Assembly: GCA_964369805.1 (NCBI GenBank)
Contig: CAYJFM010000071.1
Span: 1-5,087, forward strand
DNA from: CAYJHC01 sp964369805
GTDB lineage: Bacteria; Bacillota; Clostridia; Peptostreptococcales; Anaerovoracaceae
Length of the DNA stretch: 5,087 nt
Reading direction: 5' to 3'
This document shows positions 1 through 5,087 of this stretch, piece by piece (the stretch's first letter is position 1; each line of letters begins with the position of its first letter). The notes under the pieces were generated by a model. The model was not told the origin of the DNA and ran no database searches. It saw nothing but the letters and a program-made list of their open reading frames with translations. Made by a program: the position numbers and the translations under genes.

Positions 1-187
1 AAATATTTTCTGTTCTTGGGAGTATAAATGCCACCCTATCCTCTTTTTTGACACCTAAGTCAATTAAAGCATTTGCTACAGAATTTGCTTTTTCATTTAC
101 CTCTTTATATGTAAGTCCTTTTCCATTGCAAATCAAAGCCGTAGCACTCTCAGCTTTTTCTGCCCATTTTTCAAAAATGCTATGTAG
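1..187 (-). other. Second NRPS adenylation domain A2, N-terminal fragment
   Basis: The last ~62 visible residues are the beginning of another adenylation domain. They read LHSIFEKWAEKAESATAL (from 1466), then GLTYKEVNEKANSVANAL, which is core motif A1 and parallels LTYRQLDEKANALASHL in the first module, then RVAFILPRTENI. The window ends before the substrate pocket, so nothing can be said about its specificity. The fragment shows that the enzyme has at least two modules. Confidence 0.9.
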
Positions 188-3100
188 AGATTTTTCTTTA
201 GTTTCTACTATATCTTTGTTAAAAGAAGCTATTTTCTGTTCTTGTTTGCTAGTTAGTATTGAAATGCTTGTTATGTCTCTGCTTTGGGAACTTAAAAGAT
301 TTTCTGCTACCACAGCCACAGAATCCGCCATTGTTTGCATTAGCTCTTCAGTAAATTTTGAGTTATCATATACCAATTCAACAATAAAGTTATCTTCGTC
401 ATCCAAAAGATTTATAGTAATTGGGAATTTTAAATCCTGCCTGGTTGTTTCTCCCATTTTCACTATATTGTCCCCAGCCATGTAACTTGTAAGCACTCCT
501 ACTTGGTATGCATATAGTATCTGTGCATTAAAATTATATTCCGCAGATACATGAACATATGAAAAAGCTTGATTTTGCATAGTTTTTTCCATTTCTTCTT
601 GCACTTTACCTAAAAATATTTTAGAGTTCTGTTTTCCTGTGTCTATAGCAAAAGGAAGGGTTTTTACAAGCATTCCTAAATTGTTTTGAGTTTCAATACC
701 ATCCCTACCATTTGTTATTGTTGCAATTCTACCTGTTTTGGTAGCTGCAAGTCTCGAAGCAACAATAGTTAAAGCTCCTAAGAAAATGTTAGAAGGTCTA
801 ATTCCAGATGTTATTGATTCTTTTTCAATCTTATCTTTACTTATTGATGCAGTGACTATTTTTGCAGTAGGACTTTCTATACCATCTTTATCAGAAGGTA
901 TAATTGTAGCGCCTTCACAGTCCATTAACCTTTCATGGTAAAACTCTTTTGCAGCACTATATTCTTTTGAAGTAATTATATTTTCTTCTCTTAGAGCCAA
1001 GTCAAAACTTGTAAAAGTTTCTTTTTCTATCTCTTTTCCATTATATGCAGCAACAATGTCTCTTAATAGTATTTCAATAGATCCCCCATCCATAATTATA
1101 TGATGAGCATCCATCAAAACATATGTGCTCCCTTCTACATTTACAATTTCTACTCTAAAAAGTGGCCCTACAAAAATATTAAACGGCCTTGTAAATAGCT
1201 TCTTGATCACTTCATATTCGTCTTTTGCACATTTAATTATTGGAATTTCTATCTCTCTATCTTCTCTTGGAACTTGTACTGGCTCTTTACCATCCATCTC
1301 AAAATTAGTTTTAATATAGCTATGGGCATCCACGGCTCTCAGTATACTTTCTTTTAGCCTATTTTCATCAATGTTTTCTCCAAAACAAAAATCAATAGGA
1401 ATGTTATATGCTAATGATTCTGGATCCTTTGCATATGCAAAATATAGCCCAAGCTGATTTTCAGTTAATGGGTATTTATCTCTTTTTTCATATGACGCCT
1501 TTTCTAAACTATCTAAGCCTTCAAGCAGCTTTATTATCTTAGTAATAGTTTTTTCCCTCATCAAATCTAAAGTAGATAGCTTCTTTCCTGTCTCATCAGA
1601 AATAAGAGCTGCCGCCTTTATCGAGGATAGTGAGTTTAGCCCTGCATACATCAGGTCTGTTGTTATACCAAATTCTGTTGTTCCAATAATCAAGCTTATA
1701 ATCTCATGAATTTTCTTTTCCATCTGGCTTACTGGAGGTACCATTTCTTCTGCCTTTATTTTTATTTCAGGAAGCTCTTTTCTATTAACCTTGCCATTTT
1801 GATTTAAAGGAATTCTCTCAAGCTGCATTGAACCAGATGGAACCATATACGAAGGTAGTTTTTCTTCAATAAATCTATTTAAATCTTCTACTGCTACATC
1901 AATGCTTGCCTCAAAGTATGCAACTACTCTCTTTCCACCAGCGGCGTTGTCAACTGCTAAGACTACAGCATTTGTAATGCCTTCATATTCTCTTATTCTT
2001 CCTTCAATTTCAGTAAGCTCAATACGAAAGCCTCTAATCTTAACCTGAAAATCTTTTCTACCTACAAAATCAATATCTCCACTAGGTAAGTACCTAACTA
2101 CATCACCACTTTTATACATTCTGCTAAAATCGCCTTCACTATTAAAAGGATTCTCCACAAACTTTTCTGCTGTTAAGTCTTCTCTATTCAAATAACCCTT
2201 CGACACCTGAATTCCTGCTATACAAAGTTCTCCCGCTACTCCGACTGGTGCTAATCTTCCATATTTGTCAATAACATGAATATCCGTATTATATACTGGC
2301 TTACCAATTGGCACCCTATCATAAAGCTTGTCCACAGTAAAACAGTTACTTGCAACTGTACACTCTGTAGGTCCATACAAATTGTAAAAGTCAAACCTTG
2401 GAGGCTCAATAGGAGTAAGTGTCTCTCCACCTACTGCAAACTTCTTCAGGGATTTTGGATCTTTCAGTTCTACAAACTGCCTCCCAAGCTGAGTTGTCAT
2501 AAAGGCAGCGGTAATGTTGTTAGATTCTACATATTCTGCCATCCCATTAATATCTAGCCTCATCTCCTCAGGAATAATATGTAGAGTGGCCCCGCTAGTC
2601 AAAGTTGGATACATGTCTAGCATATTAGCATCAAAACCAAAACTCGCATAGGCAAGGACTCTTTCACCAGTTTTTAGGCCAACCTTATCTTTATAGTAAG
2701 TGCAGAAATTAGCTATATTTTTATTTAAAAGCATAACACCCTTTGGCTTACCTGTAGTTCCCGATGTGTATAGCAAAATAAAAAGATCCTCAGGAGTTGG
2801 CCCTGCAAAGTCATCACGACAGCTTGGCAAACTTTCTAAAATCGAAATGTCTATACACCTACCTTCAAATCCAGGTATTTTTCCAAATAAATCTTCATGC
2901 CCAATAACAGTATTTACCCCTGCATCTTTGCACATATATTCAAGTCTTTCAGATGGGTACTCTGGATCCATAGGGAGATAGGCTGCACCTATTTTCATTA
3001 CAGCAATAGTTGAAATTGGGTACTGAATGCTCCTATGAAGCATAATTCCAATAACCTTATCTTCCCCTAGCTCTTTAAGATGACTTGCTAAGGCATTTGC

Positions 3101-4582
3101 CTTCTCATCAAGCTGCCTATATGTTAGCCTTTCATCTGCAAAAACCACAGCAGTTTCATCTGGAGTTTTTTCAACCTGACTTTTAAATCTGCTAAGGATA
3201 GTTTCACCAAAGCCTTCCTCGACCCTGTCCCCTCTAAAGTCAATCAACAGCTGACTTATTTGTTTTTCAGGAAGCTCTGCAGCATCTACAACCAACATCT
3301 CTTTTGGCGAAGCGGCTTTCGAAACTCTTTCTAGCGTACATAAGAATTGCTCCATAAAATTTTCCATTACTTCTTCTTCATAAAGCTCATCAGAATAACT
3401 TAAATATATATTGTAAGTGCTTCCATATTTAATAATTTCAAACTGTATATCCATAGCTAGTTGCTGCCCGCTTAGTTCAACATTTGCCACTTCAAGGTCT
3501 TTTCTATCAAGCTTTGGCAGTTTAGGTTCACGAATATAGTTAAACATTAGATCAAAAACTGGATTTCTAGATGAATTTCTATCAGAAGCTAAAGTTTCTA
3601 CAACCTTTGCAAAAGGATATATTTGATTTTCCTTAAGAACAGAAACTGTTTCTCTCACAGAGTCATAGTAATCACCTAGCTTCATGTTTCCTACTGGCTT
3701 CATAGGAACAGGAACTTCGTTTACAAACATTCCAATTACATCTTCCTGTACTTTTCTAATCCTACCACTCATTGCAGTGCCAATTACTACACTCTCTGAA
3801 CCACAGTACTTACCAAGTACTAAGCCTAAGACTCCTAACAAAAATTCATAGTTAGTAACAACAAAAGCCTTCGAAGCCTTATGAACTTCACTTGTACTTA
3901 TTTTCTTTAATATTTCTCTATTAATAACTGGAAGTTTGTTAGGCCTAATTGGAACAGTAGGCATCTCATTTTCTGGAAGCCCCTCAGGGAAAAGTCCTAA
4001 AATTCCCCTCTCAGCTTTTTCATTTTCTACTTCATTTTCATACCTTGTTTCCTTATCAAAATATGTAAATCCAAGGTCAGGGAGCTCTGCATTATCTAAA
4101 AAGCCAAAAAAATCTGACACAAAAACATCAAAGCTAGTTTTATCTATTATAATATGATGTAAAGTGAAATTTAAAATATATTCACCATCGCCAACGCAAA
4201 AAAGTACCGCTCTAACAAGTCTACCATTTGCCAAATCAAAAGGTATGTTTCTACACCTAATTTCATTTTCTACTTCATGTTCATTACACTTAATAGTCTC
4301 TAAAGAAATATTATAGCAATCCGCGCATTTATGTGTAATAGCGCCATCTTCCATAGGGAAATATGACCTAAGTACTGGCTGCCTTTTTAGGAGCTTATTT
4401 AATGCCTCTTCTACTTCCAAAACTTTAACATTGCCTTTAATCCTAAAAGCTTTATTTATATTGTATGCTACAGATTCAGGGTCCATTCCCTGCTCTACTG
4501 CCATTTGCTCCTCGGCAAATGTAAGTGGCCAAGTTTTATTGTTATGTGCTTCAAATATGCAATCTGCTTTCATATAATCCAT
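1..4582 (-). CDS. Non-ribosomal peptide synthetase, domains C-A-T-C-A(partial); 3' end beyond window
   Basis: This gene encodes a large cytoplasmic multidomain enzyme that assembles a peptide without the ribosome. 1527 codons are visible in a single frame with no stop, and the frame is still open at base 1. Domain order by residue is condensation (about 18-430), adenylation (about 455-940), carrier (about 945-1020), condensation (about 1037-1455) and the first ~60 residues of a second adenylation domain (from about 1466). The start chosen is the ATG at 4582. It is the first start codon after an in-frame TAA upstream, and an AGAGAGGA ribosome binding site ends 9 nt before it; the ATG at 4573 is too far from that site. 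Only 17 residues precede the first domain, and they show no recognisable docking or adenylation segment. The gene follows a surface-protein gene on the same strand but is separated from it by a probable terminator. The family assignment is firm. The product, and whether this is the first enzyme of its assembly line, cannot be read here. Confidence 0.97.
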   Translation of the reverse strand, partial: MDYMKADCIFEAHNNKTWPLTFAEEQMAVEQGMDPESVAYNINKAFRIKGNVKVLEVEEALNKLLKRQPVLRSYFPMEDGAITHKCADCYNISLETIKCNEHEVENEIRCRNIPFDLANGRLVRAVLFCVGDGEYILNFTLHHIIIDKTSFDVFVSDFFGFLDNAELPDLGFTYFDKETRYENEVENEKAERGILGLFPEGLPENEMPTVPIRPNKLPVINREILKKISTSEVHKASKAFVVTNYEFLLGVLGLVLGKYCGSESVVIGTAMSGRIRKVQEDVIGMFVNEVPVPMKPVGNMKLGDYYDSVRETVSVLKENQIYPFAKVVETLASDRNSSRNPVFDLMFNYIREPKLPKLDRKDLEVANVELSGQQLAMDIQFEIIKYGSTYNIYLSYSDELYEEEVMENFMEQFLCTLERVSKAASPKEMLVVDAAELPEKQISQLLIDFRGDRVEEGFGETILSRFKSQVEKTPDETAVVFADERLTYRQLDEKANALASHLKELGEDKVIGIMLHRSIQYPISTIAVMKIGAAYLPMDPEYPSERLEYMCKDAGVNTVIGHEDLFGKIPGFEGRCIDISILESLPSCRDDFAGPTPEDLFILLYTSGTTGKPKGVMLLNKNIANFCTYYKDKVGLKTGERVLAYASFGFDANMLDMYPTLTSGATLHIIPEEMRLDINGMAEYVESNNITAAFMTTQLGRQFVELKDPKSLKKFAVGGETLTPIEPPRFDFYNLYGPTECTVASNCFTVDKLYDRVPIGKPVYNTDIHVIDKYGRLAPVGVAGELCIAGIQVSKGYLNREDLTAEKFVENPFNSEGDFSRMYKSGDVVRYLPSGDIDFVGRKDFQVKIRGFRIELTEIEGRIREYEGITNAVVLAVDNAAGGKRVVAYFEASIDVAVEDLNRFIEEKLPSYMVPSGSMQLERIPLNQNGKVNRKELPEIKIKAEEMVPPVSQMEKKIHEIISLIIGTTEFGITTDLMYAGLNSLSSIKAAALISDETGKKLSTLDLMREKTITKIIKLLEGLDSLEKASYEKRDKYPLTENQLGLYFAYAKDPESLAYNIPIDFCFGENIDENRLKESILRAVDAHSYIKTNFEMDGKEPVQVPREDREIEIPIIKCAKDEYEVIKKLFTRPFNIFVGPLFRVEIVNVEGSTYVLMDAHHIIMDGGSIEILLRDIVAAYNGKEIEKETFTSFDLALREENIITSKEYSAAKEFYHERLMDCEGATIIPSDKDGIESPTAKIVTASISKDKIEKESITSGIRPSNIFLGALTIVASRLAATKTGRIATITNGRDGIETQNNLGMLVKTLPFAIDTGKQNSKIFLGKVQEEMEKTMQNQAFSYVHVSAEYNFNAQILYAYQVGVLTSYMAGDNIVKMGETTRQDLKFPITINLLDDEDNFIVELVYDNSKFTEELMQTMADSVAVVAENLLSSQSRDITSISILTSKQEQKIASFNKDIVETKEKSLHSIFEKWAEKAESATALICNGKGLTYKEVNEKANSVANALIDLGVKKEDRVAFILPRTENI
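218..1474 (-). other. NRPS condensation domain C2 (residues ~1037-1455)
   Basis: This domain should couple the unit held on Ser984 to the amino acid loaded by the next module. It opens with YPLTENQLGLYFAYAKDPESLAYNIP (residues 1037 onward), and the active-site signature is complete: HHIIMDG at 1160-1166, with catalytic His1161. The later landmarks are weaker. TNGRDG and GMLVKTLPF (from 1303) replace the usual GMFVNT, and the region around 1335-1360, where PFxxLVExL and RNPxF normally occur, reads AFSYVHVSAEYNFNAQ. Overall length is normal and the active site is intact, so it is called functional. A plain epimerase is unlikely because another adenylation domain follows directly. Confidence 0.9.
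1523..1750 (-). other. Peptidyl carrier (thiolation) domain, attachment Ser984
   Basis: This small helical domain follows A1 and should carry the activated amino acid as a thioester on a phosphopantetheine arm. The attachment motif reads DLMYAGLNSLSSIKAA, with the serine of NSL (Ser984, codon 1631-1633) as the modified residue. The usual form is DNFFELGG(H/D)S, so the Gly-Gly pair is Gly-Leu here. Attachment requires a separate phosphopantetheinyl transferase, which is not encoded in the window. The next domain is a condensation domain rather than an epimerase, so nothing visible converts this residue to the D form. Confidence 0.9.
1763..3220 (-). other. NRPS adenylation domain A1 (residues ~455-940)
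   Basis: This domain activates one amino acid with ATP as the aminoacyl-adenylate and passes it to the carrier domain. All expected core motifs can be read: LTYRQLDEKAN (A1, from 486), GAAYLPMDPEYP (A2), YTSGTTGKPKG (A3, phosphate-binding loop, 605-615), the FDAN segment (A4, Asp651), YGPTE (A5, 736-740), GELCIAGIQVSKGYLNR (A6), SGDVVRY (A7, 825-831), GRKDFQVKIRGFRIE (A8) and NQNGKVNR with the catalytic Lys931 (A10). Hand alignment to the GrsA pocket gives the code D651, A652, L655, F694, A716, G718, L735, V743, A744, K931. The Asp at the first position indicates an alpha-amino acid, and the mostly apolar pocket suggests a hydrophobic side chain. The exact substrate is not assigned. Confidence 0.95.
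3293..4531 (-). other. NRPS condensation domain C1 (residues ~18-430)
   Basis: This domain should form the peptide (or acyl-amide) bond onto the amino acid loaded by the following A1-T unit. Visible family landmarks are the opening WPLTFAEEQ (residues 18-26), the active-site segment HHIIIDK (142-148), SGR followed by GMFVNEVP (from 284), and YPFAKVVETL leading into SSRNPVF (ending at 343). The second histidine (His143) and the aspartate (Asp147) of the HHxxxDG signature are present, but its glycine is replaced by Lys148. Because the domain sits at the very N-terminus, its donor must come from another protein or from an acyl thioester such as a fatty acyl-CoA. Which of these applies is not visible in the sequence. 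Confidence 0.93.
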
Positions 4583-4599
4583 ATGTGCATTTCCTCTCT
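4583..4599 (-). promoter_or_regulatory. Ribosome binding site of the NRPS gene
   Basis: The minus strand reads AGAGAGGA followed by 9 nt and then the ATG at 4582, a good purine-rich Shine-Dalgarno at workable spacing. It favours this start over the in-frame ATG three codons later at 4573. Confidence 0.65.
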
Positions 4600-4631
4600 T
4601 TCCACTAGTAAATCCATTATTTCTGCTCTTT

Positions 4632-4660
4632 AGTATACTCTTTTTTTATCTACAATAAAA
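4632..4660 (-). promoter_or_regulatory. Candidate sigma-A-type promoter for the NRPS gene
   Basis: On the minus strand, TATACT (4632-4637) matches the -10 consensus at five of six positions. It lies 17 nt downstream of TTTTAT (4655-4660), a poor -35. Transcription would start near 4625, giving a leader of about 43 nt that contains the ribosome binding site. The element lies just after the probable terminator of the upstream gene, where a promoter would be expected. In AT-rich DNA such matches occur by chance, so this is tentative. Confidence 0.4.
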
Positions 4661-4697
4661 CAATAATCGGAGGTAAGTATTACACCCCCTCCGATTA
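4653..4697 (-). terminator. Probable intrinsic terminator after the surface-protein gene
   Basis: The inverted repeat TAATCGGAGG (minus strand 4697-4688) and CCTCCGATTA (4673-4664) forms a perfect 10-bp stem around a 14-nt loop. The minus strand continues as TTGTTTTATTG, a T-rich tail. It lies about 40 nt after the stop codon of the upstream gene and should uncouple that gene from the NRPS. The tail is interrupted and the loop is fairly large, so some readthrough is possible. Confidence 0.75.
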
Positions 4698-4735
4698 AAG
4701 TTCTTTATTTAGTTTTAATGGCCTAAACCAGTAAT

Positions 4736-5087
4736 TTAATTATTTTCTTTTTTTCTATAAATAGCTACACCTACTCCAGCTAAAGATATAATCATAAGGC
4801 CTACTAAAAGTGCTACATTGGTATTATCACCTGTTTGTGGAGCATCTGTTGGAACCGATTCTGGTGTTGTTTCACCTGTTGCTACAACTTGTAAGTTTAA
4901 ATCAACCATCTCAGTTTCTAACATTGCTGTGAAAGTATGTGTCCCCACTGGTAAAGTACTCACATAGCCACCTTTTAGAGTAACTATTATTGATCCACTT
5001 GCAGTAGTGTAGTTTACAGGGTCCACTAATTCTCCCATTAGCCTTAATTCACCAAACTCCATTAAGTCTTTTCCCTCTATTGTAAAT
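4736..5087 (-). CDS. Sortase-anchored cell-surface protein, C-terminal part; 5' end beyond window
   Basis: Only the last ~116 residues of this gene are present. The frame is open through the right edge of the window, so the apparent ATG at 5062 is internal and the true start lies outside. The visible part begins FTIEGKDLMEFGELRLMGELVDP. It continues with NYTTASGSIIVTLKGGYVSTLPVGTHTFTAML, a pattern (NYT..SGS.I.TLK..Y..TL.VGTHT) typical of the end of CBM_X2 / Ig-like beta-sandwich repeats in clostridial extracellular proteins. A linker rich in Thr, Pro and Glu then leads to APQTGD, a hydrophobic segment and IYRKKENN, which together form a sortase sorting signal. The mature protein should be covalently attached to the peptidoglycan. 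Its N-terminal functional domains are not visible, so its activity (adhesion, glycan binding or an enzyme) cannot be stated. Confidence 0.9.
   Translation of the reverse strand, partial: FTIEGKDLMEFGELRLMGELVDPVNYTTASGSIIVTLKGGYVSTLPVGTHTFTAMLETEMVDLNLQVVATGETTPESVPTDAPQTGDNTNVALLVGLMIISLAGVGVAIYRKKENN
4739..4843 (-). other. Cell-wall sorting signal (LPXTG-like, APQTGD)
   Basis: The motif reads APQTGDN rather than LPXTG; the x-P-x-T-G-D form is common in gut Clostridia. It is followed by about 20 mainly hydrophobic residues (VALLVGLMIISLAGVGVAIY) and the charged tail RKKENN. Sortase would cleave between Thr and Gly and link the Thr to the cell-wall precursor. Confidence 0.88.

Noticed and set aside
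48..485. Plus-strand open frame of 145 codons antisense to the end of C2 and start of A2
   Set aside because: It lies wholly opposite a clear NRPS frame, has a low-complexity Ser/Phe/Leu-rich translation with no motif, and has no credible ribosome binding site. It is a shadow of the real gene.
738..1319. Two short plus-strand open frames (738-941 and 1125-1319)
   Set aside because: Both are antisense to conserved C2 sequence, including the HHIIMDG codons in the second case, and neither translation resembles a protein family.
2276..2981. Plus-strand open frames at 2276-2557 and 2700-2981
   Set aside because: They are antisense to the A4-A6 and A2-A3 core regions of the adenylation domain, and their translations show no domain or signal.
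3936..4157. Plus-strand open frame of 73 codons
   Set aside because: It is antisense to C1 around the active site, with a Ser/Lys-rich translation and no supporting signal.
1..4582. Possible direct repeats between the two NRPS modules (for example DPESxAYNI in C1 and C2, LTYxxxxEKAN in A1 and A2)
   Set aside because: The similarity is at the protein level between homologous domains. The DNA at these sites has diverged at many codon positions, so there is no sign of recent duplication or recombination.
4570..4590. Minus-strand mini-ORF (ATG at 4590, MHIWII then TGA) overlapping the NRPS start codon
   Set aside because: It could suggest translational coupling, but its ATG sits only about 2 nt from the Shine-Dalgarno, too close for efficient initiation. 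Chance is the simpler explanation.
4711..4728. Small near-palindrome GTTTTAATGGCCTAAAC between the surface-protein stop and the terminator
   Set aside because: It has only about four pairable bases at each end and no second copy in the window, so it is too weak to call an operator or structured RNA.

Overview
The window is AT-rich DNA from what looks like a low-GC Gram-positive bacterium, probably an anaerobic member of the Clostridia. The evidence is the strong AGA/AGG arginine codon preference, the A/T-ending codons, and the C-terminal sortase signal (PQTGD, then a hydrophobic helix, then a KK-containing tail) on one of the two proteins. No species can be named from this sequence. Both genes lie on the minus strand, and I see no credible plus-strand gene.

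Reading the minus strand 5' to 3' (high to low coordinates), the window opens inside a cell-wall-anchored surface protein (5087 to 4736). Only its last ~116 residues are present: the end of a beta-sandwich repeat resembling the CBM_X2 / Ig-like modules of clostridial surface proteins, a short Thr/Pro/Glu linker and the sorting signal. A 153-bp intergenic stretch follows. It holds a GC-rich hairpin with a T-rich tail (a probable intrinsic terminator), a plausible -10 box and a ribosome binding site.

The rest of the window (4582 to 1) is one uninterrupted reading frame of 1527 codons that runs off the left edge. It is a non-ribosomal peptide synthetase (NRPS) with domain order condensation (C1), adenylation (A1), carrier (T), condensation (C2), start of a second adenylation domain (A2). 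The protein begins directly with a condensation domain. It therefore either receives an acyl or peptidyl donor from a separate partner or starts synthesis by acylating its first amino acid. A1 selects and loads one amino acid on Ser984 of the carrier domain, and C2 joins that unit to the residue loaded by the second, truncated module. No epimerase, methyltransferase, reductase or thioesterase domain lies in the visible part; product release must be encoded to the left of this window.

The points most worth a second look are the altered HHxxxDG motif in C1 (HHIIIDK), the divergent second half of C2, the unassigned A1 specificity code (D-A-L-F-A-G-L-V-A-K by hand alignment), and the unknown product and release chemistry of the cluster.
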